This document shows positions 44,347 through 52,612 of a stretch of 64,000 bases of DNA, piece by piece. The DNA is from Candidatus Endonucleibacter bathymodioli (GTDB taxonomy: Bacteria; Pseudomonadota; Gammaproteobacteria; Pseudomonadales; Endozoicomonadaceae), in assembly GCA_030674915.1 (NCBI GenBank), contig JASXSV010000009.1:62001-126000 (forward strand). Direction: 5' to 3'. The stretch's first letter is position 1; each line of letters begins with the position of its first letter. The translations under genes were made by a program, and so were the position numbers. A model generated the notes under the pieces. The model was given only the letters and a program-made list of their open reading frames with translations. It was not told the DNA's origin and did no database searches.

Positions 44347-45276
44347 TTACTCAATGAACTCAAAGTTTCCGTATATTATTGATAAATCCTGAAAAATCGA
44401 GATGTCTGGCATAACCCCATTAATCGTAGTGTGACTATCATCGAACTTACCTTGAAATAAATAAATGATAGGTACATCTGATGAGTCTCTACTATCCATC
44501 AGTCCACGAGTTGCCATAGCATCATGTGGCATTGAAGCTACCAGAAACATATCATTAGCATGACATGCATATACAAAATCACCCACTGCTAATACTTCAC
44601 TATCATAGCTATTCCCAAAGATAGAAATATGGCTAACTTCTGTCATAGTCATAAAAGGAGAGACAGTACTGCTATCACCTAATGTAATTCTATATTTTCT
44701 ATTATCAAGACTAAACTTTTTACTTGTAAGTATATTGCATTGATCATCAACAACGGAGTTTTCTTGTGTAATTTTTACTGCTGAGATATCGATATCCTTA
44801 ACTAGATTCATTTTCATAGAATCCTTCTTTAATATGTTACTGCTTTCTCCTGTAAATGAAGATAAATTTGAAATCTCATTACTAATATTATTAAAACTAA
44901 TAGTCTTGTCTTTATATTGACCGTATAAAACACCTGAATTCAGCGCAATATAACTAGGACTTTCCGTCAATGGATTCCATACAATAAGTATATTATTATC
45001 AATGCATCCCGTGGCTATAGTATCAAAACTGAAATTATGAGCTTTATCATAACCCAACAGCCCTAACATCGAACTCTTTTCCTGGTATATGCCAAAAAAT
45101 TCAGACACTTTGCCACTTACAATAGCTATGGATAACTGATTATCATTCTGAAAACTTACCTGATAAAGACCATCAGGAATTGTACAAATATGTGGAACTT
45201 TTTTCTCAGGCTCACCGGCAAACGTAGTCATAGTCATAATGACAGATAATAAAAAAACAATGTGATTCCAGCGCAT
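44347..45276 (-). CDS. Exported protein of unknown function
   Basis: A 309-residue protein that I do not recognise. It has a signal peptide (MRWNHIVFLLSVIMTMTTFA, cleavage likely after TFA). The mature part is rich in beta-prone stretches such as GLYQVSF, ISIFGNSYDSEVLAVGDFVYAC and IYLFQGKF, with few cysteines, so a beta-sandwich or beta-propeller-like fold is possible but unproven. The gene lies between two direct copies of a 346-bp repeat, and no operon partner is present. The purine-rich AAAGGAAT before the ATG is a fair ribosome-binding site. Likely periplasmic or secreted. Confidence 0.65.
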   Translation of the reverse strand: MRWNHIVFLLSVIMTMTTFAGEPEKKVPHICTIPDGLYQVSFQNDNQLSIAIVSGKVSEFFGIYQEKSSMLGLLGYDKAHNFSFDTIATGCIDNNILIVWNPLTESPSYIALNSGVLYGQYKDKTISFNNISNEISNLSSFTGESSNILKKDSMKMNLVKDIDISAVKITQENSVVDDQCNILTSKKFSLDNRKYRITLGDSSTVSPFMTMTEVSHISIFGNSYDSEVLAVGDFVYACHANDMFLVASMPHDAMATRGLMDSRDSSDVPIIYLFQGKFDDSHTTINGVMPDISIFQDLSIIYGNFEFIE

Positions 45277-45563
45277 TTGAATTCCTTTTCATAGCAAAAG
45301 TAATAGTGAAATATTTATTTCAAAATTGTCATTCCTGCCCCCAATACGGATATTAGAATATCAGACAGCTATTTAAAAATAGCTATACTTTATAAACTAT
45401 ATATTCTGCTGAATAAAGTCAAGAAATATCACAGGACTAATTACTATCCTAGATTTCTACTGTAATACCACGATAATTAATATAAGTCAAAAGTAGAGAA
45501 TTATTATACACTAAGCCAAAGAAATTCTTTGTGAAAACATCATGTTATGTCGACTACCATGTT

Positions 45564-45674
45564 ATGAAAATCATCAAACAAAACGAAACAGACGTTGAGG
45601 TCTCCTATCTATGGCGTGAATATAGTGTGAGCTCGGCCAGTTTCTACAAATGGCGAGCTAAACTCATCTCGTAA
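45564..45674 (+). pseudogene. IS3-family OrfA fragment
   Basis: The 36-codon frame contains the IS3-family helix-turn-helix wording: IIKQNETDVEVSYLWREYSV, then SSASFYKWRAKL, corresponding to the usual LCREHGISxATFYxWRxKY. It then meets a stop. The second reading frame (integrase catalytic domain) is absent, so this is a relic. It lies about 90 bases before copy 2 of the 346-bp repeat. Confidence 0.7.
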
Positions 45675-45760
45675 ATCTCTAGGATATCATTTGAAAAAAA
45701 TTGCAAAACCAGCTGGTCCGAGAATCTTGGCTAAACAGGAGCAATCAGCATAGTCCTTTA

Positions 45761-46106
45761 CAGCCACTCTTTAAGAAAGTGTGCGACGACACCATAGAGC
45801 ACTACCACTTAAGGCTGTATTACTGGCGCAGGAAGGACGGCTCACATCATCTATTGCCAAGGCTTTGAGAAACATTGAGCCCCGCATATCCATGCTCATA
45901 CCTTTCAGATAGGTGCCTAATCTTTTTGCCAGTTCAGGCCACCCAAACTTTCTCTATTCTCTGCATACAAGACTTTACTACTGGGTAAAGGTGAAGTTCC
46001 TTGTCTGCAATCCATTACGCTGGGCGCATATTTTATGCGTAAAAAGTCGACGTTCCGAGCTGCATCACTAGACAGAGTACCCTTGATGGATAGTCTTGAG
46101 TGCTAC
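45761..46106. repeat. 346-bp direct repeat, copy 2
   Basis: The second copy of the block at 43896-44241, same orientation and length, from CAGCCACTCTTTAAG to GTCTTGAGTGCTAC. The two copies bracket the exported-protein gene at 44347-45276. Recombination between them would delete it. Confidence 0.8.
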
Positions 46107-47079
46107 TTTTAATGAAGTTCCAGATAAGACGATTGTTGCGTATAGGTTATGCTCCATAACGTCAGACACGGTTCAAACTATTGCATAGTTGCTTTTTTTT
46201 AAAATCCGCGATATATTGCTTTTACCAAAATAAAGGTCTATTGTCGTGTTTTACTAATCTTTCTTGCAAATGGCTAGATGCTAGATGGGCGGTAGCGTGG
46301 CTTGGGGAACAACTCGGGAAACAATATGGTGCAAGTTATGAGTCTGATGGTGATGACTATTAATTATACACTACAACCCCGTAAAGTGCGTTTATGCCGA
46401 CAAAGAATAGCACTAGCGTTATTCCAGTGCCACAGGTTATTAAAGTTATAGCTCGGTGTTACAATAGTGCAGGCATACATGCATTCCCATGCAGGAGCGT
46501 GAGAACTAGGAGTGGTGAGCTAGGTATGCATTACCACGCAGGAGCATGGGAACTAGAAACATTACAGCGCCATATTCCCCGAATAGTCTATCAATACCAG
46601 ATACTAGGTCAATAGTACTTTTTATTCAATATTTAGGTGGATTATCCAGATGTATATTGAAATATGGAATATGTATGCCATCTTTCCTCATACTATGAGA
46701 CCTTTGCACGATAACGCTGCATAAGCCCCACTATTAATTAAATCGTATTTTTTTGAAGACAAAGCCTTAAAAAACACGATTTCAGCTCGAATATGCGCCA
46801 TTCTAGCCATTTCACCCATTGGTCTGCTAGGGAAAGTAGTTTTTGGCTGCCATTCTAAAATAAATTAATTGAATTGGATTAGATTACATCGAGCATTAAA
46901 TAACAAATTATAATCCACTTTAAAGTTTCCATTCCGAGCTAAAGGGCTAAATCACATGTATCAAAAGAACTAGGAAAAAGAATTACTCCAATATATGTAC
47001 ATACTATCAATAAAATTAAGGATGAAACATAGTATATTAAGCAAGTATGAATAACAGAGTTTTATACTTATTTATTGCA
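46107..47079. other. Eroded region between the 346-bp repeat and the intact IS30 element
   Basis: About 970 bases without a convincing gene. It includes a short tandem motif (46474-46556) and an isolated element end GAGACCTTTGCACGA at 46697-46711, identical over most of its length to the left end of the 62716 element. Frames at 46181-46363 and 46394-46615 are not supported. Confidence 0.55.
46474..46556. repeat. Two imperfect tandem units with CATGCAGGAGCGTGAGAACTA-type core
   Basis: Unit 1 (46474-46509) reads CATACATGCATTCCCATGCA then GGAGCGTGAGAACTAG. Unit 2 (46523-46556) reads GGTATGCATTACCACGCAGG then AGCATGGGAACTAG. Translated, unit 2 gives GMHYHAGAWELE, wording that recurs in spurious frames from palindromic repeats of many gammaproteobacteria. 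Confidence 0.55.
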
Positions 47080-48164
47080 GCGCGGATTTTAGTCATAAGT
47101 GCGCCCTTAAAATTTATGCAGCTAACGCCATTTCACTATAAATCTCATCAGGTGTTTTAAAGTCTAACAGTTTTCTTGGTCTTTGGTTTAGTCGGTTTTG
47201 TATATCTAAAATTTCTTTGTCAGTGACATTATCCAAAGATTGGCTTTTGGGCAAATATTGTCTTATCAAACCATTATGATTTTCATTCAAACCTCGTTCC
47301 CACGAGGAGTAAGGGTGAGCAAAATAGGTATCTACGTTAAGCTTTTTCTTGATTTTTTCATGAAAGGCGAACTCCTTTCCGTTATCAAATGTGATCGTGA
47401 GTAAGTCTGATTGGTAAGGCTTGAGCATCGTTATAATTGCTTTCGTCACCACGTCAGCGTGCTTTGAAGGAACACGTTTTACCAAATTTAATTTACTCAC
47501 TCTTTCCGTTAATGTAACCAGTACACCCTTGTGTCTTTTGCCAATTACAGTGTCTGCTTCCCAATCGCCTAAACGTATTTTTTGATCCACAATTCCAGGT
47601 CGATCATCAATGCTAACACGGTTTCGGATCTGGCCTCGTGCATCGGGCTTTCTTGTTCTTTGCTTATACTTCTTGTGCCGAAGATGTTGATACAAGCAAC
47701 CACCCCCAGCTTTGTCCTCTCGAATAAACTGGTAAATCGTAGAGGGACATACAGAAGGTTGATTATCTCGTTTAAGGCGTCCTTGTATTTGCTCAGGGCT
47801 CCACTGCTTACTTAGTCTGTCAGTAATTTTATCTTTCAGTTCAGCTACCATCTTGGTCGCTTTTGGTTTCTGTTGATGACGTTCCTGCGCAAAATTATGT
47901 GCTTGCTTCGGGCGATAACCTCTAGCCCCTGTATTTCTAGCCAACTCTCTTTTAACGGTACTCAAATCACGCCTTAAGTCTTGGGCGATAATTTCATTTG
48001 AAACTCCTGCTTTTTTCTCTGACCAAATCTGGTATCTTTCTTCTTGAGTCAGGTGGGTATAACGCTTATTCATAAGTGGTCTCACATTGGTTTTTGGTAG
48101 AACCGTGAGTGTACCCTCTGGCTCAACTTTTTCAATATGGCGCACTTATGACTGAAATCCGCGC
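47080..48164 (-). mobile_element. Intact IS30-family insertion sequence
   Basis: A 1085-bp element bounded by 26-bp terminal inverted repeats at 47080-47105 (GCGCGGATTTTAGTCATAAG...) and 48139-48164, 25 of 26 positions matching. It encodes one full transposase on the minus strand. No clear short target duplication is visible next to the ends. The transposase shows no damage, so the element may be active. It is a different subtype from the IS30 relics elsewhere in the window. Confidence 0.9.
47114..48073 (-). CDS. IS30-family transposase
   Basis: A 319-residue DDE transposase. The N-terminal helix-turn-helix reads YTHLTQEERYQIWSEKKAGV and SNEIIAQDLRRDLSTVKREL. The catalytic core has LGDWEADTVIGKRHKG (first Asp), LLTITFDNGKEFAFHE (second Asp) and the Glu in SWERGLNENHNGLIRQYLPK. 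All three acidic residues are in place and the C-terminal NQRPRKLLDFKTPDEIY is complete. The frame opens at 48145 within the terminal repeat, but the ATG at 48073 gives the normal family start (MNKRYTHLTQ). It mobilises the element at 47080-48164. Confidence 0.93.
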   Translation of the reverse strand: MNKRYTHLTQEERYQIWSEKKAGVSNEIIAQDLRRDLSTVKRELARNTGARGYRPKQAHNFAQERHQQKPKATKMVAELKDKITDRLSKQWSPEQIQGRLKRDNQPSVCPSTIYQFIREDKAGGGCLYQHLRHKKYKQRTRKPDARGQIRNRVSIDDRPGIVDQKIRLGDWEADTVIGKRHKGVLVTLTERVSKLNLVKRVPSKHADVVTKAIITMLKPYQSDLLTITFDNGKEFAFHEKIKKKLNVDTYFAHPYSSWERGLNENHNGLIRQYLPKSQSLDNVTDKEILDIQNRLNQRPRKLLDFKTPDEIYSEMALAA

Positions 48165-48430
48165 AGCTATAGAGTCGGTGAGTACACAGCATCATCATCA
48201 ATGGATCATATCGGCGACCATTACCACCTTGTAATATGGTTCTATAACTGATGCCATCCGTTCCAGAAACTTCTCTGTGCGGGTTTGGTGGCGTTTGTTT
48301 TTGTATTATCTGGCGGCGAAACTGAGTTACTACTCCATGGGTAATCTCATAAAATAGCAATAACATAGATTATCTCATTACGAGACGTAATCTCTGTTCC
48401 ATAGGCATAAATACAGCAACAGGTGACTAA
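48165..48430. other. Short interval with remnant open frame cut by IS30
   Basis: On the minus strand an open frame from 48366 reads into the IS30 terminal repeat, giving FRRQIIQKQTPPNPHREVSG then TDGISYRTILQGGNGRRYDP. It looks like the start of a gene interrupted by the insertion, but I cannot name it. The last 50 bases lead into the PepSY-like gene on the plus strand. Confidence 0.35.
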
Positions 48431-48997
48431 ATGAGAATACTTAACCATTCTACGCTGATGACAGTACATGCACTTTTAGCGGCCTTTATCTTACCCGCAG
48501 CAATAATGTTTTTTGTAACAGGTGCTCTTTATACTTGGGGCATAAAAGGCAATTACGATACAAGTACTCATGAACTACACCTTAAACAACCTATTCAAGG
48601 CGAGCTTGATGAACTTGTTACGTTAGCAAAAAAAGAGTTACAGAAGAAAAGTTTAGAAGAGCCATCAGGTAAAGCTAAAATCAAAAGAATTGGTTCTTTT
48701 TTCAGGCTAGAATGGACTGGTTCAAATATGGATATTATCATTGAACCAACATCACAACCATTAATAGCTAAAATAGAAATAAAAAAAACAGCTTGGCACC
48801 GACAATTTGTACAATTACACAAAGCAAAAGGTGGTACTCCATTTAAAGTATATGCCGCTGCATTTGCCACTGCTTTGCTATTATTGCTCATTTCAGGTTT
48901 TATTATGGCATGGCAGATGCCAAAATTACGCAAGCGTACGTTAGTTTCTGTATCATTTGGTATAGCCGTGTTTATTATAATGGTTGTATCCAGTTAA
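48431..48997 (+). CDS. PepSY-associated membrane protein
   Basis: A 188-residue inner-membrane protein with one N-terminal membrane segment (about residues 12-34, LLAAFILPAAIMFFVTGALYTWG), a soluble domain of about 100 residues with PepSY-like character, and two C-terminal segments after the HRQFVQLHKAKGG loop. This layout and the N-terminal HALLAAFILPAAIMFFVTGALY wording are those of PepSY-associated TM proteins, found near metal-uptake and efflux genes. Its role is unknown; proximity to the copper efflux genes suggests a part in metal or redox handling. It begins about 265 bases from the IS30 element. Confidence 0.7.
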   Translation: MRILNHSTLMTVHALLAAFILPAAIMFFVTGALYTWGIKGNYDTSTHELHLKQPIQGELDELVTLAKKELQKKSLEEPSGKAKIKRIGSFFRLEWTGSNMDIIIEPTSQPLIAKIEIKKTAWHRQFVQLHKAKGGTPFKVYAAAFATALLLLLISGFIMAWQMPKLRKRTLVSVSFGIAVFIIMVVSS

Positions 48998-49051
48998 ATA
49001 TATCCGTAAAATGCCAACAAAAAAAAACACAGCGGACAGTTTAAAGGATAA

Positions 49052-49267
49052 ATGATGGAAAATGATGGTCTTGAATTACTAATAAGTATAGGTATAGCGG
49101 CTTTAGTTTGGCTAACTCCTTTCCTCATAATACTGGGCTCAAACAAGACTGGAGGCGGTGAAAAGGTGTCCTGGTTATTAGCTGTGTTTTTCATATCATG
49201 GTTTGTATGGATTTTCTATTTTCTACTTGCGCCAATCAAACCTGAAAAACTAACAAAACAAGAGTAA
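49052..49267 (+). CDS. Small membrane protein, 71 aa
   Basis: A small protein with two predicted membrane segments (IGIAALVWLTPFLIILG and VSWLLAVFFISWFVWIFYFLL) separated by a short GSNKTGGGEK loop, with a basic C-terminus. It has an AAAGGAT ribosome-binding site. I do not recognise the family. Its 3' two thirds are repeated, with decay, at 57049-57177 on the far side of the copper efflux genes, which supports it being a real gene of which one copy was truncated. Confidence 0.6.
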   Translation: MMENDGLELLISIGIAALVWLTPFLIILGSNKTGGGEKVSWLLAVFFISWFVWIFYFLLAPIKPEKLTKQE

Positions 49268-49323
49268 TTTTAGTTCTGGAAAATACTGCGACCAACTTTA
49301 ACAAAAGAACTGATACCGTAAGT

Positions 49324-49449
49324 CTATTGGTAAAGTCCAATCTGGGCTTAGAATTCACACATGAGTAAATAGCAGTATCATGAAACTTGAGTTTGTAAAT
49401 AGGCTATTGGTTACCAGATAAGCTATCGTCTGATCAAAAAACCAATAGC
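49324..49449. promoter_or_regulatory. Putative operator region of the cus operon (CTATTGGT repeats)
   Basis: CTATTGGTA occurs at 49324-49332 and CTATTGGTT at 49404-49412, and the latter is exactly mirrored by AACCAATAGC at 49440-49449 (10-bp perfect inverted repeat with GCTATTGGTT at 49403-49412). ATTGG and CCAAT at 49326-49341 form a further small hairpin. The cluster lies 73-200 bases upstream of cusC, where a metal-responsive regulator would bind. The regulator is unknown, and no gene for one is in the window. Confidence 0.4.
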
Positions 49450-49521
49450 ACTTATATGAAAGATGAGGCGACAATTATACTGGCAAAGAACACTATTAAT
49501 ACTAAAATAATGGAGATGGTA

Positions 49522-50787
49522 ATGAGAATGACATATGTCTTAAGTATTGCAATAGCACTGTTTTTAGTTACTTTAGGTAGAGCAGCGGCCTCTTCTTTTG
49601 AATGTTATTTAGAATGTCTCAGCAATCATCCTCGTATTATGAGTATCCTTTCGACAAGTAAATCTTCACAATTTCAGGCTAAAGGAGAGCTTGGACTGCC
49701 AGACCCTGTGTTTTCTTTTGGTGTTGATAACGTTCCTATATCAGATCCAGCTTTTGATCGATTCTTACCCACGTCAAAAATTATTGGCTTTAATCAAAAA
49801 ATACCCAACCCAATTTTACTTCGTGCAAAATCAAACAAATTCAAACAACTTTCAGAAAAACAAATCTTAATGGCAGATTATATGTATCAACGACTTAAAT
49901 TCATGCTCATTACAAAATTAGCAGAATATCAGTCTATTAAAACACAACAAGAACTAATCAAAAAACAATTAAAATTATACAAGGATTTAGAAAAAACTTT
50001 TAATGGTAAAATTAAATCTGGGCGCGCTATCTACCAGCGTTTTTCTGAAATTGATGTTGAGCGCGCTGAAGCAGAGCGCAACCTCAATAATCTTGAAGCT
50101 AGCTTAATATCTATTGAAGCAGAATTCATCAACCTTATTGATGAGATACCTACCATCTATACACAGGACATAACAGACCAAACTTGGGATAAAAACCCAA
50201 ACAAACTTTATCCTGTATTAATAGCAAAACAGGATGTTGATATTGCCATGAAGGCTATTGATATAGCCAATGCAGCTTTCCTTCCTAACTTTGGTATAAA
50301 TGTAGTTTATAAACAGCGTGAAAATGGAAAAAATAAGAGTTTCTCTGGTGATGATTGGTTTTCTGTTCAAGCACAAATAACAATGCCACTATGGGCATCC
50401 AGCAATCAAAAACCCAAGCTTAAAGCCGCCTTAGAGAAGAAAAATAGTGCAGAATTTGAATTTGACAATACCCGCAGGAGCTGGATACAGAAAATGAAAT
50501 CTCTTCAAAGTACACGCGATGCTTCGTCAAAAAATATCCTCATTTTGCAGGATAAAGATCATGCAATGAGAAGTAAAATAGACGCCGCTCAACGTAATTA
50601 TGAGGCAGGCACAACAGATCTTGATGTGGTTCTCCTTGCTAGAATCGACCGTTTTAATATTCAAGCTCAGCTCATTAAAGTTAAATCTCAACACACCTCT
50701 AATGCTGCGGAGTTTAATTCAAATATTTTTGCAGGCTCTTATACTGCTCATTCAGCCACTAGAGATAGGAAGAAGAAAAATGACTAA
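49522..50787 (+). CDS. cusC: Outer-membrane efflux protein (CusC-like, TolC family)
   Basis: A 421-residue TolC-family outer-membrane channel component with a signal peptide (MTYVLSIAIALFLVTLGRAAA). The outer-membrane-efflux domain has the usual coiled-coil helices (KKQLKLYKDLEKTFNGKIKS, AEAERNLNNLEASLISIEAE) and the beta-stretch PNFGINVVYKQRE. The frame starts at 49456, but the ATG at 49522 has GGAG six bases upstream and precedes the signal peptide directly. It overlaps cusB by 8 bases. With CusB and CusA it would form a three-part pump moving Cu(I) or Ag(I) out of the periplasm and cytoplasm. No lipobox cysteine like that of CusC proper is visible. Confidence 0.82.
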   Translation: MRMTYVLSIAIALFLVTLGRAAASSFECYLECLSNHPRIMSILSTSKSSQFQAKGELGLPDPVFSFGVDNVPISDPAFDRFLPTSKIIGFNQKIPNPILLRAKSNKFKQLSEKQILMADYMYQRLKFMLITKLAEYQSIKTQQELIKKQLKLYKDLEKTFNGKIKSGRAIYQRFSEIDVERAEAERNLNNLEASLISIEAEFINLIDEIPTIYTQDITDQTWDKNPNKLYPVLIAKQDVDIAMKAIDIANAAFLPNFGINVVYKQRENGKNKSFSGDDWFSVQAQITMPLWASSNQKPKLKAALEKKNSAEFEFDNTRRSWIQKMKSLQSTRDASSKNILILQDKDHAMRSKIDAAQRNYEAGTTDLDVVLLARIDRFNIQAQLIKVKSQHTSNAAEFNSNIFAGSYTAHSATRDRKKKND

Positions 50788-52612
50788 ATCAGGATTCATC
50801 TTATTGTTAACGCTGTCTTTGTTTGTTGCTCCGTCATTTATTAAAACCACAATATTCATGGGTAGTTCAGTATTCGCGCAAGAGCAGCAATACACATGCC
50901 CGATGCACCCGCATTACGTCGCAGATCATCCTGGATCTTGCCCAATTTGCGGCATGGATCTGGTAGCTATGAGTAATAATGACCCTATTCAAGAAGAAAC
51001 TAAAAGAACCATGAAAGAGAATATACCTCCCATATCTACACAAAAAAATAATATTTTATATTGGGTGGCTCCTATGAATCCAAACTATAAAATGGATAAA
51101 CCAGGGAAGTCACCTATGGGAATGGACTTAGTTCCTGTTTACGCAGAAAAAGAAAACACTACCAATGTAGATAAAAAAACATCATCAAGATCTACAGTAA
51201 CGATATCACCAGAAACTGTTCAAAGTATTGGTATTCGCACAGAAAAAGCACAAATGGTTAGCTTTGGCACATTGGTACGCAGTTATGGTGATGTCACGGA
51301 AAATATTCGTTTACAGAGTGATATTTCTGGTCGTGTGTCTGGCTGGGTAAAAGGCCTTGAAATAAAAGCTGAAGGCGATTCTGTTAAAAAAGGGGATCTA
51401 CTTTTCAAGCTAGACAGCCCTGAACTTATATCAGCGCAGCAAGATTACATCAGCTCATTAAGCTCAAATATAAAAGGACGCATAAATTCTGCAAAGCATA
51501 GACTGGAATCTCTTGGTGTTCAAAGTATGGCTATTACAAATATTAAAACGTCAGCAAAAGATTATATCCCTTTTTATGCCACACAAGACGGTATTGTAAG
51601 CGAGATCAATATTCGTGAAGGTAGTTATATCAAACCTGGTATGAAAATCATACAAATACAAAACTATTCATCTGTTTGGATTGATGTAAGCATAGCTGAA
51701 CAAGATATTCCTTACGTAAATAAAACAACAAAAGTCCGTGTTTCCTTTCCTAATTTAGGAATCCAAGAAAAACAGGCTAAAATTGATTACATTTACCCGA
51801 CAATTGATCGCTCAACAAGAACTGGGCGTGTTCGTTTAGTGCTAGACAATACCAATAAAACAATTAAACCTGGGGCATATGCTTATATTGAGTTTGAAAC
51901 AGATATGAAACGTCGTCTTTCTATCCCTAGCGATGCAATCCTCAAAAGCAAAGATGGTGACTTTGTCGTTGTTGCTATTCAAGACGGTCGCTTCCAACCA
52001 CGAAAAATATTATCTGGGTTACTCTACAAAGGACGTACCGAAGTCTTAGAAGGATTAAAAAACAATGATAATGTAGTTGTAAGTGGACAGTTTCTAATTG
52101 ATTCAGAAAGCTCACTAAGAGAATCTTTCCGCAAAATGAAGAGAATGAAAAGAACTCTTTCCGAAATCTCTGTTGATGATGATCAAATAGCAATGATTGA
52201 TAATTTAATAGATGCGGCACTGTATATTCACGAAGAAATAAAAAATAACCGTTCTCCTAAAACTAAAATGATTATACCGGCCACTAAACTGACCAATCAT
52301 CTTATTCCTGTATTTCGCGGCACACAGTTACAATTTGTCCTAGAAGATGCTGAGCGTGCGTTATTAAAAGGAAAAGACAGCCTCACAGACAGTGAATGGC
52401 TAGAAACACTTAATACCCTTGTAAAGGCACTAAAACCCTGGATTTTAGAAGGGAAGCCTAAATATTATGATTCTAGAAATATATCCATTTATATGGATCA
52501 CACTTTGAATACCTACTGGATCCAACAAAGTGGAGAAGCTAAAAATCCGTATGGGACAAATATGGCTATGAAAATAAAAAATACTGTTGGGGGTACTAAG
52601 TATGCAAAATAA
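50780..52612 (+). CDS. cusB: Heavy-metal efflux adaptor CusB-like
   Basis: A 610-residue periplasmic membrane-fusion protein linking CusA to the outer-membrane channel. After a signal segment come two heavy-metal-binding motifs: YTCPMHPHYVADHPGSCPIC (residues about 38-57, intact Cys/His/Met) and a second copy YWVAPMNPNYKMDKPG, in which the Cys and His are lost. The fusion-protein core (about 135-480) has VRSYGDVTENIRLQSDISGR, the KAEGDSVKKGDLLFKLDSPEL hinge and YPTIDRSTRTGRVRL. A C-terminal extension of over 120 residues ends with YWIQQSGEAKNPYG, a third faint metal-motif echo. The ATG at 50780 overlaps cusC. The frame is open upstream to 50600, but that part shadows cusC. Confidence 0.87.
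   Translation: MTKSGFILLLTLSLFVAPSFIKTTIFMGSSVFAQEQQYTCPMHPHYVADHPGSCPICGMDLVAMSNNDPIQEETKRTMKENIPPISTQKNNILYWVAPMNPNYKMDKPGKSPMGMDLVPVYAEKENTTNVDKKTSSRSTVTISPETVQSIGIRTEKAQMVSFGTLVRSYGDVTENIRLQSDISGRVSGWVKGLEIKAEGDSVKKGDLLFKLDSPELISAQQDYISSLSSNIKGRINSAKHRLESLGVQSMAITNIKTSAKDYIPFYATQDGIVSEINIREGSYIKPGMKIIQIQNYSSVWIDVSIAEQDIPYVNKTTKVRVSFPNLGIQEKQAKIDYIYPTIDRSTRTGRVRLVLDNTNKTIKPGAYAYIEFETDMKRRLSIPSDAILKSKDGDFVVVAIQDGRFQPRKILSGLLYKGRTEVLEGLKNNDNVVVSGQFLIDSESSLRESFRKMKRMKRTLSEISVDDDQIAMIDNLIDAALYIHEEIKNNRSPKTKMIIPATKLTNHLIPVFRGTQLQFVLEDAERALLKGKDSLTDSEWLETLNTLVKALKPWILEGKPKYYDSRNISIYMDHTLNTYWIQQSGEAKNPYGTNMAMKIKNTVGGTKYAK

Noticed and set aside
46181..46363. 60-residue open frame
   Set aside because: No ribosome-binding site, no recognisable family and odd composition in an eroded repeat-rich region.
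46394..46615. 73-residue open frame containing GMHYHAGAWELE
   Set aside because: The wording comes from translating an imperfect tandem palindromic repeat; I treat the DNA as a repeat, not a gene.
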